This document shows, one piece after another, positions 11,115 to 22,074 of a stretch of 64,000 bases of DNA. The stretch lies in contig CM055107.1 in NCBI GenBank assembly GCA_029204225.1, positions 9,793,472 through 9,857,471 of the forward strand, written 5' to 3'. Numbering within the stretch: the first letter of the stretch is position 1; every line of letters begins with the position of its first letter. A program made the translations under genes and the position numbers. Below the pieces are notes generated by a model. It had not been told where the DNA came from. It saw only the letters and a list, made by a program, of their open reading frames with translations, and searched no databases. This DNA is from Diphasiastrum complanatum (taxonomy: Eukaryota > Streptophyta > Lycopodiopsida > Lycopodiales > Lycopodiaceae).

Positions 11115-14100
11115 TTAACTTGCTAGTTTTACAACACTACTTTGTTCCAACTTAAGAATGATCTCCATCATCAGAATAGATCTCTTCTCAAGGATCCTAA
11201 TATGTACAAAATAGGACACAACATAATTGATATAGATAATAGTGTCCATATAGGATGCTTCACTATTTCTTACATCAATTTTACATAGAATCATAAAAAT
11301 GGTACATGTAAAAGAACATAGAATCTCAATTAATGAATTCCTCCATGTATCCATCTCTGGTTTCTCTGTAAAATAGCAGCAAACAAGTTGTAAATGAAAG
11401 TGATCAACAAGTGTTTGCATGCCTCCTCCACATTTCACTATACAGATAGTGAATGCAACATGTATCTCCATGAATGAACTTCCATCACCACCTTGCCTTT
11501 GTAGATCTTCAATCCATGAAAGCCTTTGAGTGAATGAATGCCAAAAAGATGTGTTCCCTACTCCATTTGAATGACCAAAACCTGAACTTGAAATACTTGA
11601 AGTACCTCCACAAGATTTGCACACAACGCTTGATCCTACAATGTCAACAAGTTGCCAATTTGCCAACACTAGAATACTAGATCTTGAACTTTGTTCAAAA
11701 GAAAACATATTGACCACTTCAATACCTTTCAAGATCTGAATGAATTCATGTACTTGATCATACAAACCAGCAATGATAACTATTCCATCTCCAAGATCCA
11801 AAGGATGCAAAACTATGGAACTAGTTTTATTGAAATTTGACAATTTCAACACATTGACATAACAATGTTCATACATGAGATTAGGCAAGTGAGGTAGAGT
11901 AAGAAGACACTTCCTTGCAGCTCCAAAGACCTTACTTGAACCTTCAAGAACCTGTAAAAACAGATCCAAAATGCCTTGACCATTTGTCTCTTCTTTGATG
12001 CTTTTCACTAGCTTCGAATTGCCACTTGTCTCTTGGTGTTGATGAAGCAATCCAAGATCAACCTCTTGATCTTCCAATAAGACATCAAAGATCTTGCATA
12101 TGTGAACATCTTCAGATCTGAAACTCTGAAGATACTCCCTCTCAAACACATGATTAAGATCCCACAAGATCTCATCAATGCTCAAATTTGACCCTTCACT
12201 ATAGTTAGTGAAAACAATGCCACCATCATAAACCAAAAGATAGATTCCAACATTTTCATTTAACATGAAGTAGAGTAGGTGAAGATGAGTATCAAACCTA
12301 ATCAAAACAGCCCTCTTGAGTTCATAACAAACCTCAATAAGCTCACCAATGATATCTCCCTTGCCTTGAAGAAGTTGCCACTTGAGTTGCTCCATGTAGT
12401 CTTCTTCAACCAACCTTTTGCCATCTTGACCATGAATGAACAATCCACCACAATCATAGAATGCTTTGAGTTGATGAAGAGATGTTAGATCCATGCTTTG
12501 GATCTTCCCAAGAACCACTCTTCCATTGCCCTTTCCTTCACAAGACTCCCTCTTAATGCTAGCACCACAAAAGTTAGAAACCTCCCTCTTGATAGTTGCA
12601 CCATAAGAAGTAGAAGACTCTTGAATATTAGAAGCCAAGAAAAGAATCCTTAGTACCTTCAACATAAGAGTGATTGAAGTACTCTCTCTTTTCAAACATG
12701 AACTTCTACTCAATGATTTAGGTAATGAGTCATATGATAATGATTCTTCCTCACTATCGTTCATAAAAACATCATTCAAAGTACATCCTACTTTGAACAC
12801 TTCACATACTTCTCTTCCTTTTGACTTGTGATCTCCCTCACCAAGTCTCATGATAGAAACCTTTGATCTACTCTTTTTATGAAGAAATGTGACACCACTT
12901 GTTGCACAAATGACTTTATCACAAAAAGATGTAAAAGAACCATTTCCTTCAAGCATGCTCAAAGCACCATCATCTTTTCCCACATGATTACATACATCAA
13001 TATGAAAAGAATTAGAAGAACAACCATCTTCTTGCAAAGAATGACACTTAGCATCTCCATCTTTTTCCATATGAACAAACAAGTCATTAGCAACAATCAC
13101 TTCCAAAGAAGAATCTTCATCAACTCCATTGATGAAGTTAGCTCCTTCCTTACCTTTTCCATTTTTGCACTTGCCATCTAGCACCATTGAAGAACCACCA
13201 AGCCTTGGAAGTCCATGAGTAGAAGAGTACAAACATGATGCTAATTTAGCTCCACATGACTCCATATGACTAGTAGGTAACACTAGTGCATCTTCAAGAT
13301 CCAATGGATCCAAAAAATTGACCATAGATTCACCAAAGCTTGCCAAGTTAGCACAACAATTATCATCTCCAAGAAGTACATTAGATCTCAACCTAGATCT
13401 AGCATTTTGTTTCTTATGGCATTCATTTGCAAAATGTCCTTTTATCCCACAATAAAAGCACTTGAACTTTGACTTATTGTTCTTAGTAGAAGAGGAAGAG
13501 GAAGAGTGATCATCATGATCAAAGTTACCACCTTTGGACCATTTCCCTTTGCCTTTACCTTTGCCCTTGAATTTGCCTTTTGTGAAGAAAGCCTCTTCAC
13601 CTCCACCTTGCAAGGATGCACCATCAAGCTTTGATTGCAACCTATGTTCTTCAGCCAATAAGATTTCTTGCAAGTCAACCACACTTGGCAAGACTCTTTG
13701 AATGGCAAAACTTTGCACAAGGTTAGCATGTTCATTTAGCAAACCATTCAACATAACTTGGACTATTTCACCATCTTTTATGTTCTCATCAATGCATGCT
13801 AAATCATCACTTAGGGACTTAACTCTCAAGATAAATGCATGAGCACTTTCACCCTCTCTTTGCCTACTAGAAAATATTTGTCTCCTTAGGGTCAATACCC
13901 TAGATGTGGACTTTGATTCAAAGAGCTTCTTTAAGGCATTCCATGCCTCACTTGCACTTTGACACTTTCCAACTTCCTTGAGAAGTTCATTTGTAACATT
14001 CATTTTAATGATATGAAGAGCCCTTTTGGCCTTCTTATCAAACCTTTGTTGCTCTTGAAGTGTGAGAGGTCTCTCTTCAATTTCTGCAACTATGTCCATG

Positions 14101-14207
14101 AGTTCATTCAACTCAAGTAAGGACTCCATCCTCACTTTCCAAGTAGAGTAGTTTGATGAACTCAACCTTTCACTAGACTCTAGCATGATCCCACCATTGG
14201 AAGCCAT
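11115..14207 (-). CDS. 1030-residue gag-like protein with unidentified C-terminal region
   Basis: The ATG at 14,207-14,205 opens an uninterrupted 1030-codon frame ending just before the polypurine tract. Residues 1-200 are a copia-type gag (UBN2-like) capsid region: STWKVRMESLL, KKAKRALHIIKMNV, VLTLRRQIFSSRQREGESAHAF. Residues 205-245 are Lys/Gly- then Ser-rich. A CCHC zinc knuckle (CFYCGIKGHFANEC) lies at 250-263, which would bind genomic RNA. From about residue 265 to 1030 there is no DSG protease, no integrase HHCC/DDE, no YVDD and no RNase H. The region contains Cys/Ser-rich and beta-rich stretches (AVLIRFDTHLHLLYF, GIYLLVYDGGIVF) that I do not recognise. A normal copia gag is about 300-450 residues, so this is an extension of about 700 residues kept open in a young copy. 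That argues for selection or very recent origin. Confidence 0.85.
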   Translation of the reverse strand: MASNGGIMLESSERLSSSNYSTWKVRMESLLELNELMDIVAEIEERPLTLQEQQRFDKKAKRALHIIKMNVTNELLKEVGKCQSASEAWNALKKLFESKSTSRVLTLRRQIFSSRQREGESAHAFILRVKSLSDDLACIDENIKDGEIVQVMLNGLLNEHANLVQSFAIQRVLPSVVDLQEILLAEEHRLQSKLDGASLQGGGEEAFFTKGKFKGKGKGKGKWSKGGNFDHDDHSSSSSSTKNNKSKFKCFYCGIKGHFANECHKKQNARSRLRSNVLLGDDNCCANLASFGESMVNFLDPLDLEDALVLPTSHMESCGAKLASCLYSSTHGLPRLGGSSMVLDGKCKNGKGKEGANFINGVDEDSSLEVIVANDLFVHMEKDGDAKCHSLQEDGCSSNSFHIDVCNHVGKDDGALSMLEGNGSFTSFCDKVICATSGVTFLHKKSRSKVSIMRLGEGDHKSKGREVCEVFKVGCTLNDVFMNDSEEESLSYDSLPKSLSRSSCLKRESTSITLMLKVLRILFLASNIQESSTSYGATIKREVSNFCGASIKRESCEGKGNGRVVLGKIQSMDLTSLHQLKAFYDCGGLFIHGQDGKRLVEEDYMEQLKWQLLQGKGDIIGELIEVCYELKRAVLIRFDTHLHLLYFMLNENVGIYLLVYDGGIVFTNYSEGSNLSIDEILWDLNHVFEREYLQSFRSEDVHICKIFDVLLEDQEVDLGLLHQHQETSGNSKLVKSIKEETNGQGILDLFLQVLEGSSKVFGAARKCLLTLPHLPNLMYEHCYVNVLKLSNFNKTSSIVLHPLDLGDGIVIIAGLYDQVHEFIQILKGIEVVNMFSFEQSSRSSILVLANWQLVDIVGSSVVCKSCGGTSSISSSGFGHSNGVGNTSFWHSFTQRLSWIEDLQRQGGDGSSFMEIHVAFTICIVKCGGGMQTLVDHFHLQLVCCYFTEKPEMDTWRNSLIEILCSFTCTIFMILCKIDVRNSEASYMDTIIYINYVVSYFVHIRILEKRSILMMEIILKLEQSSVVKLAS

Positions 14208-15363
14208 GATTCTAATGTTTCTTCAACTTTTAGGTTTTGTCCTAAAGCACTTAGCACTCACTTTTCTCTCAACAAATGATAGATAAAGAGATCTATGAAG
14301 ATTTAGGACCCTAAAACACTTCTATCTTGAACCTAGATGGTTTCCAAGCATAGAAAGGAAGATTGAAACACATGCAACACTTTGCACACACTAAGAATGG
14401 ATTACAAAATCAAACCAACCTGAACACACTCTTGCTTAAGCTCTCAAACTTTCCAGCAAGTGACCAAATCAAGTTATGGTGTGAAGAGTTACTTGCATTC
14501 TTAGAAAATACCCAAAACTAGGATGCCAAGATTACCTAGTAATGAACAAACTTGATCAACATATGATCAACACACTAAGATATTGATTCAACCTGTAAAA
14601 CCACATGTAAACCACACTTCTAAAAGTTTATAAACTCCAGCAAGTGATAAATACAAGATTTAGAGGTGAATGAATGAGCACACTTAGTGAATCACAAGAC
14701 TAGCTTCACTATCTTGTCAAATCTTGGTGTTTAGATGTAGATCTAAGATCACTTCACATGAGAATGTTCCTCAACCTGTTAAGAACCTGAAAACACACTT
14801 GCATAATGGTTAACACCTTCCAGCAAATGCTCCAATCAAATTACATAAGGAGAGTTACTTACATGCTCAACAAAGTACACCAAAAATTATGCCAAAATTG
14901 ATGACAATCTTTACAATATGCTCTTCACAATGGAGCTTGCAATATGTTCACCCAAAAAGGGGATCTTTCATCCAAATGGGAGCTTTGCTCAGCCTTTAGG
15001 AGAATTACAACTCACTAAAAAGAGCATTTGTCATCCACTTAAGGAGAAGTTTCATCCACTTAAGGAGAGTGTTCATCCAAGAATGGAGATTGTCAACAAT
15101 AGGATTGAAAAGAACATTGTTAGTATTGAATATGCACAAGCCTCACAATCACAAATGATTAGGTGTTATGATCTGATCCAAAATAGTTTCTTTTCAGCCT
15201 CTGATCTTCAATAGACCTGAAATATGCTTTTGATCCACAAGTTCAACTCACAAAACAAAGGTTAGTAAGATTTGATCAACAAAGCAATGCAAAATCATGC
15301 TAGAACTTGATCAAACATCCAAATATCACCAAAAATGGAATACTTACTGTAAATAGAAGCCAA
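14208..15363 (-). other. leader of the gag-only element
   Basis: About 1.15 kb between primer site and gag start, without a supportable gene. It contains loosely repeated blocks built around TCCAGCAA(G/A)TG and GAGTTACTTGCAT (near 14,452, 14,636 and 14,819), suggesting old internal duplications. Leaders of this kind carry dimerisation and packaging signals. None can be pinpointed by eye. Confidence 0.5.
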
Positions 15364-15378
15364 CCAGCTCTGATACCA
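15364..15378 (-). promoter_or_regulatory. primer binding site, initiator-Met type
   Basis: On the minus strand TGGTATCAGAGCTGG directly follows the end of the 5' LTR. TGGTATCAGAGC is the sequence complementary to the 3' end of plant initiator-Met tRNA, the usual minus-strand DNA primer of copia elements. Confidence 0.92.
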
Positions 15379-16025
15379 TGTGAAAAATACAGATCCTAAG
15401 TGGATCTAAACTCCAAGATCATTGGCTTGAATGCTTGCACTCCAAACTACATAAGCTAGGAATTGGCAACACATTCTATGCTACCTAGAATGCAAAGAAC
15501 TTGATCAAAAAGCATTTATCACAAATGGAGACTTCCATAACCATCAAGTGCAGCCCAAAATAGCATTATACAGTCCATAATACATCAGCCTATCACTTTT
15601 GGAAAGCACCTAAGATCATACACACAAAGCTTGAACTCAATCACTACACAATGCCAACAATGGAAGGAGAACCCAATAGAAAAATCTCTCATTAAGCAAA
15701 TGAATACAATGGATCTGCTCCAACCTGTTTCTCCACGGCCTACCTGCTATATATAGCTGAGAGAGATGACTCTCTCTCCTCTCTCTAGACCCTCCTTACC
15801 TAAAATATGCCCTATATAGGTAAAATTGGCATATATGTCCAAAATACATGAAAATGGACTCATTTCGAAGGTCTTGAAGTTTGACACTTCTTCATACTGA
15901 AAAAATACACTTACTAAAAATATCTAGACCTGTTTCACACGTGTGAAAAGTCAGATCCTAAACTATGTGCCATTTTTAGCAATTTTGGCCTAAAACTAGA
16001 CAAGGAAATGTTGACAATTTTCACA
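15379..16025 (-). repeat. 5' LTR of the gag-only element
   Basis: Partner of 10,455-11,101. Contains the same TATA-like box and, at 15,933-15,948, the same 16-bp palindrome around CACGTG. As the 5' LTR it would hold the element's promoter. Confidence 0.95.
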
Positions 16026-16030
16026 TTACA

Positions 16031-16787
16031 TATGCAGGAACAAAACAAATCTTGAACGTGCACTGGGCTGTTGGCTTATCAGTTCTTTTGAAATGATGAC
16101 CGTGGGCTACTATGATGCCCATGAAAAAAAAATATTGCGGATTCATGGCAATGAGCAATGTAGTAATGTCATTTCTTGTCCAGTTGTCACTCGAAAATTG
16201 AGACACTTAGAGGGTGATAGGTCTTTGGTTAACCTTACCAAAAGTCTCAAAGACTAATCAATAAGTTGATTGATATGTTTTCAAATGAGGATGATTGGAT
16301 TCTGGACATGTTTGCAAGAACAGGTATGAAGATGTATTTCTTTGCTTAAAATTAGTTCTTATAATTGATTATTAAAATTTGAATTTCATTTTTGTTTTTT
16401 AAAAATTACTTATTCGTTTATATACTTTTGCATGTAGGTACTACCACATGTTGTGCCCTTAAGAAAAATAGGAATTGCGTAGTTGTTGAAGTGGATGAAG
16501 TCCAGGCAACCTATATTGAGATGAGAGTGGCTGCTATTTGAGAACTTTCAGATGAAGATCAAGAAGTTGGGGCTCGAGCAGTCGACAAAAGTGAGAGGCT
16601 CCAGAGTGCCTCATCCGAACCGGTTCCCCCATTACTAAATGAAGAAGGGGAGCTAGCTGGGTTGAGAGATGATATTAATGAGCCCCCTCAAGATTTCACT
16701 GATAGGGCTACTGATGTCGTTGATGAGGGGCAAGCCTCTCAATTAGCCGAGAAGGCCTTACCCGAGATGTTACTAGATATTGCTTGA
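16031..16787 (+). pseudogene. ParB / DNA methyltransferase gene, 3' part with SAM motif
   Basis: This continues the gene interrupted at 10,450. An acceptor-like ATGCAG at about 16,038 opens an exon reading LERALGCWLISSF and TVGYYDAHEKKILRIHGN. A stop occurs at about 16,256. Then ILDMFARTG (16,300-16,323) is followed by an intron 16,324-16,437 (GTATGA...ATGTAG) and TTTCCALKKNRNCVVVEVDE. Together these give the motif I pattern LDxFxxxGTT...N-V-x-V-E-x-D of S-adenosylmethionine binding. Motif IV (10,174) precedes motif I, the order of beta-class amino-methyltransferases. The C-terminal tail is acidic (DEDQEVGARAVD, NEEGELAGLRDD) and ends at the TGA at 16,785-16,787. Stops at about 16,256 and 16,540 confirm decay. 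Confidence 0.65.
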
Positions 16788-17689
16788 TACGTTAGGGAAT
16801 ATATGTTGCTGGATATTGATTTGCAGACATAAATGTAATTGGCCAGAATCTTATGTTATTGGAAAATCAAATTTGAAAATCAAAATTTTATTTCTGTGAG
16901 ATTCACAATGATATATTTGAGATATCATACTTCATGAACTTATTCTTAGATTTATAAAAAGTTCTTGTTTATTTATGCGCTATTATTTTGCATTTTGATA
17001 AATTTATTTGTTATGAAATTTTTATGCAATCTAATACATCATTATAATGTTTTGAAAATATTTAGTGCCAATATTTAGATGACATTTATAATATGAATAG
17101 TTTATTAATGATATATGCAAGTACCTATAACAAAATCTCAGTGAAGAGTTAATTAGCTATATGAATTTTAAGTTCATTTTTTGTTTGTAATATTTTTTAA
17201 AACAATATCAAATTTGCAATGCACGTAATTGTGTAGTCTCTTATTAATGTATTTTTGAAAATATGGTATGTGGATATTGAAGATTTTAAAAAGCCAAAAA
17301 GCCTGCATTTAAAAAAATAATTTTACCCAAAAATGTGATTGTGTTAAAAGTGCAAAAAGCCCTTATTTCACCTCCTTTAGCCATTTTGGACCAAACGAAG
17401 AGCACCCGGACTGTACCTGCAAGTACGATATTGCAAAACAGAGTGATTGCAGTGGAGAATGTGCTCAGTGGATGTCAAATCTCTTTTGCCTCTTTCAGGG
17501 AGCGGGTAGTCAAGTGTGCGAGATAAAAGGCATTTCATTTTTGAAAAGTGATTGGCTTGCAAAATGCCACCTAAGCGATGGGATGCCCTGGTGTGAAATT
17601 TTAGCATGTCATCAAATAAGTTACTGACATTGCTATTGTACTCAAAATACCTCTTTTAGCCTAAAATTGTAGTTTTAAGCAGTTTTGGG
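16788..17689. other. AT-rich spacer
   Basis: Very AT-rich, no gene or repeat boundary recognised. The last 300 bases may be leader of the copia relic that follows, but no primer site or LTR was found. Confidence 0.5.
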
Positions 17690-19325
17690 ATGGCAAACAT
17701 GGGAGAGTCCATTTTGAGTGAAAATAACAAATTGGGTGAGATTCCAACTATGCGGTGTGGAAATTCAAAATGAAAAATATACTGATAGAGAAGGAACTGT
17801 GGGATGTTGTCAGGTGATGAGAGAGGACCGCCAAATGAAACGGACATTAAAGTGTTCGATAGGAAGATGAGGAGGGCATTGACCTTCATCAACTTGTCAG
17901 TGAAAGACCACATTATTACCCACATAAGTGATGCCATAACACCAAGATCGGCCTGCGATGTGCTAAAGGAGTAGTTCGAGATGCCGAATCTATTGAGGAT
18001 TATGTTTCTGAAGTCAAAGCTGAATAGTGCACGAATGGAACAAAGAGAGCACATTCAGATTTATATGACCAGAATCAAGACAATGAGGGATGAACTGCAT
18101 TCTATTGGCGAGCGCATACGTGATGTTGAGCTGGTGCACAATGCATTGTGGCATTGCAGAACCTTATCAGATGTTCGTAAGCAGGATAACATCAAGAGAA
18201 AGATTACCAACCTTTGATGAGCTCATTGGAATCTTGATGCAGGAGGAGCAACAACGAGAGATGGTGAAAGGTAGACATCAAAATACTGATGATCAAGCAC
18301 TTGCAACACGCCAAAAACAAGGCAAAGGCAAGGGTAAAAAGAAGTCTAAACAACAATTCGCCAAGACTTAGGAGGATGAGGGGTCATCTAGCAAGAGCAA
18401 GAAGAAGGGCAAATGCTTCCATTGCGGTAAAAAGGGCCATTGGAAAAGCGAGTGTCAAAAATTCTTGGCGGAATCAAACAAGGGGAAACCAAAGCAAGCA
18501 GGTAACCTTGTTGACGAAGGTGAAGTTGAAGACTCTATTATCTTTATATCAACATCATCATCCAATCAAGACGATCAACCTTGGTACATTGACTTGGGAG
18601 CCACAAGACACATGATAGGTAATAAAGATTAGTTCAGTAGCTTGAAAGAGTTGGACAATGGAACAAGACAATGGAACATCTGTTTCTCAAACAAATGGCG
18701 ATGTGTGCAAGATCAAGGGAATATGCATTGTTTTCATCCAACTACCTAATGGCAAAAGCAAGACAGTCAAGGGGGTACTTTATGTACCGAGTTTGAAGAA
18801 AAGTCTACTTTCCGTTGGTGTTATTACTGATCAAAAGTTGAAAGTAGAATTTTTCCATGACTATTTCTTTGTAAAGGATGTGAACCAAATGTTCAAAGTC
18901 ATTGCGGATGGTATAAGGGAGCCCAACACTAAATTGTACAGGTTGAATGCTACAATCAACATGGACTTATCTCGTCAATTCCATCGCAAACTAAACTATG
19001 GCATAAAAGGCTCGGTCATTTGAACCTAGGAAGCCTTAGCTTGATGAGGAAATTGGAAGGTGAAAGGATTGCCTATGATGGACGACCACTTGAAGACGAT
19101 GTGCGAGTCATGTGTGTATGGGAAGCAACATCAAGAGATATTCAGGAAAGGTGGTGTTGCAAGGGCGAAGAACATCCTGGACTTGATCCACACAAATCTA
19201 GGCTACAAGATTGCAAGCCAGTGAACACTCCTATTGAGCCAGGTAAAAGCTTTCTAAGCATGACAAATCACAACCATTTGATGCTACATTGTATAGGCAA
19301 TTAGTAGGGAGCTTGATTTACCTTA
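17690..19325 (+). pseudogene. Ty1/copia gag-protease relic with deleted pol
   Basis: It begins at ATG 17,690 and, across frameshifts, reads a copia gag: KELWDVVSGDE, VFDRKMRRALTFINLSVKD, MEQREHIQIYMTRIKTMRDEL. It has a CCHC zinc knuckle (CFHCGKKGHWKSEC, about 18,413-18,453) and an aspartic protease active-site region written YIDLGATRHM (normally DSGA; Ser is replaced by Leu). A pre-integrase piece follows near 19,010 (LNLGSLSLM). It then jumps to the tail of RT/RNase H (CKPVNTPIEPG, YRQLVGSLIYLSMTRP; 19,215-19,340), so integrase and most RT are deleted. Numerous stops. It is a different copia lineage from the ones at 31-40 kb. Confidence 0.85.
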
Positions 19326-19746
19326 GCATGACTAGACCATATAACACGCATCCTATCGACAACAACCTAAGCCATGCATGGGTTGCCATAGTGAAAAACT
19401 ATATGTACAATGTATTTTGGTTTTTAGAAATACAGTTGCTAGTGAGCTTGGAGGTGAGATTGCTTTCTATCTATGTTACTGTGTTGCATGATCTATAATT
19501 TTGTTTGGAGCAAATTTTAACTCTATCCTCATCTTATCAGCCACCAAGAATGCTCATCTTGAGTTTACCTAAAATGACATTCAAAAGGGCAGTCAATCTT
19601 GTAGGAGATGAAAGACTGATGAGAGACGAAGGAGAATCAAATGGTGACTAGGAGAAGGCCCTTTTTGCAAGGGGAAGGAAGAAAAATAAAAACAAGCTCA
19701 AGATCAAGAAGACTCAAATGAAGTTTTCAAAGGGAAAAAATTGTAT

Positions 19747-20350
19747 CGTTCAAGAGGGAGTGTTGGACATGGTGAACTCAACCAACCCTTTCCAACACAT
19801 TCCCTGAACAACCGATAGTCCACACCGACATCTGAAGATCCGATAGTTCGGACAACTTTTGAACTATTGAGTGCCTACAAGTGCTAAGACGCACTATGGA
19901 CAAACGAATTGTTGAGCAATTTGAATTATCGAATTCGAAGCTTGGTAGTCGTGAGACACAAAACTGTCACGCTCAGCCATAAAGAACATTACAAGAGGAG
20001 ACACATAGTTAACTGATAGTTTAGTTTAAATCTCTCTTGTAATGATTAGTTAAACTATCTTTTAATCCCTTCTGGTAGAACATAAGTATGGACCAGAAAT
20101 CAAAATGAAAGAGACGAAAAAAAAGTGAATAAGGTTGTCAGAGAATAATAACAGATTTGTAAGAGGAGCGTCAGACTGCTATTTGCGTTGCACTGCCGAC
20201 TCACTCCAATATACAAAAGATATTATGTTCTTCCAACGATGTTTTTGCGATGTATCCATTATTGTTTCATTGATTGTTGCATTGCCTATGATTCATATTA
20301 GCGTATCTAGATCCATTAATCTCGTGCATTGTGTAACACACTTCCGCAAT
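19747..20350 (+). repeat. probable polypurine tract and 3' LTR of the copia relic
   Basis: The purine run CAAGAGGGAG (19,751-19,760) is followed at 19,761 by TGTTGGACATGG, a typical copia 3' LTR start. The right boundary is not certain because no 5' LTR remains for comparison and the sequence runs into another copia fragment near 20,267. Confidence 0.55.
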
Positions 20351-20710
20351 AGATAGCGCACTTTTGCAACATAACATTGCCTCAGTCCAACTTTGAGATG
20401 TAGAAATCTCATCAAACCAAGATGGTACATCACATGATAGAAGGAAAGCAAAAGTGGATGTACCACCTGAAAATTGCTCCTCTTTTACATGAATTGTGAG
20501 CCACAAAGACTCGGCCTTGTCTCTTGAAAATTTCCTTGGCACCATGAATTGGGATGACTCATCCTCAAGCCTTGGTCTCTCTCCGTCATGCACTTGGATT
20601 GTTGTTAGAAATGAGGATCCTACCATCATCCTCTTGATAGAGATGAAATTTTCCTTACTCTTTTCATGGAAAGGAATATTGACAAAGCATATGGATTGAA
20701 AGATCCTCAA
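20267..20710 (-). pseudogene. copia fragment with integrase end and recurring non-RT module
   Basis: On the minus strand a 147-codon frame starts with copia integrase C-terminal sequence (FQSICFVNIPFHEKSKENFISIKRMMVG). It passes into a connection region (ERPRLEDESSQ) and then, where RT should start, into a different module: KAESLWLTIHVKEEQFSGG...SWFDEISTSQS. The same module is found on the minus strand near 32,500 and on the plus strand near 47,840 (LTFHEEEKQISGG...FDEIFASQ). Gag, RT and LTRs are absent, so this is a fragment. The module's function is unknown. Confidence 0.6.
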
Positions 20711-21716
20711 GTATCAACTATTGTAATCTTCCTATCAAGCACCATTGATAAGAGATACTTTCAGTTGAAGTTATCAATGAAGGAGACATATATGAAAGAA
20801 CCATCTTTGCCTCGACTTGATGAAACATGATCGCAACATGGGTTATGCAAGAATGAGCATGGGAAAAGTTTGAGTTCTTATCCAATGCTATGACATAGAT
20901 AATGTGGGTTGTATCTCTAGTAAACACATCAAAGATGTTGTTTGAACCTTATTGAGTCCTTTGTGAATTTCATTTCCTTACTATGTAAGGTACTTATTAA
21001 AGATTTTTATGACATGAAAGAGTATCTAGATAAGAATATTAAGGTGGGAAAATGTGGTTCTATGCCCATACTCATAGTAGCATTATGATTTTTCTAGTCA
21101 AATGGAGCTTGGTTAGCAAACAATTGATCGTTCCCAACATCACTTGGGGAGGTCACATGAGCAACATCTTGTTGTTGATGTGGGACCAATCAACATAGTA
21201 TACCTACCTATATCGAGAATTAATCAAACAAATTAATTTTGCAACCATGTTGTGGATCTAATTGGGGTTCGTCGATTTCACATCGAGAACCCGAGTCACT
21301 TTACCGTGCACCTCAAGTTCTAAGGCAAACCTAGTTGACTCCAAATGATTCCATTTTAGATTTTTTTTTCTTGTTTTGCACCTTCATGTTATCTAAGTTG
21401 ACAACCTTATGAACCATTTGACAACATTATATTGTATAATTAAGATGTTTGCATTATCTTTTCTTGTTAAGATGCTTAGAAAAATTAATCATAATCAAAT
21501 CAAAAATCTCCTAAGCAAGGAAAATCTTATCCACCTATGGACCACATGAGCTACAATAGTCAATGGTGAAGATTGCACCAAAAACAAGCATTTCCATGTG
21601 TACCAGTTGAGTGATACACTTTGAAGTAAAGTTTTCATCATGACAACATACACTCATCAAGTAGCTATCCCATCGTGACAACATACTAATGATTAGGTTG
21701 AGAATCTTTTGGTCCA

Positions 21717-21723
<7 letters not shown>

Positions 21724-21775
<52 letters not shown>
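21724..21775. repeat. (TC)26 microsatellite
   Basis: An uninterrupted dinucleotide run of 52 bases, followed by an imperfect CA-rich tail (CACGCACGG, CACACACACA). Confidence 0.97.
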
Positions 21776-21777
<2 letters not shown>

Positions 21778-22074
21778 GCACGGACACCCGTGCACGCACA
21801 CACACACAGAATTGTTTTGCTTGCTTAGATTTTGCAACGTCGTTGGCATTTTGCTCAATAGTGCTAAAATATCACCTCCGTTTGATATATGTCAAAGCCT
21901 TAGAATTGGTTTAAAAGGAAAGAAAGTATTGTGACCATGAACATCTATGAGCAACATTTCTTAAAAAATGTTATTTTAATATGCAACTTGACTAATACAA
22001 ATGGATTTCACCTAATTTGAGAAGTTATCATAATGGATTACATTATCAGTGTAACAAATTAGGTGATCTAAAAT

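Larger units (their letters stand above)
10455..16025 (-). mobile_element. complete non-autonomous LTR retrotransposon (gag-only copia type)
   Basis: Both 647-bp LTRs are present (10,455-11,101 and 15,379-16,025). They begin TGTGAAAA and end TTTTCACA, and I count about four mismatches between them. The element is flanked by a 5-bp target duplication (ttaca at 10,450-10,454 and 16,026-16,030). On the minus strand the order is 5' LTR, initiator-Met primer site, leader of about 1.2 kb, one 1030-codon gag-like frame, polypurine tract, 3' LTR. No protease, integrase, RT or RNase H is encoded, so it must be mobilised by another copia element. The near-identical LTRs imply a recent insertion. It sits in an intron of the ParB-methyltransferase pseudogene. 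Confidence 0.95.

Noticed and set aside
8043-16787. Bacterial or phage contamination as source of the ParB-methyltransferase
   Set aside because: GT/AG introns, a plant LTR element with target duplication inside one intron, and AT-rich plant flanks show it is nuclear.
21535-21934. Open frames rich in Arg-Glu or Leu-Ser
   Set aside because: They are translations of the (TC)26 microsatellite and carry no domain.
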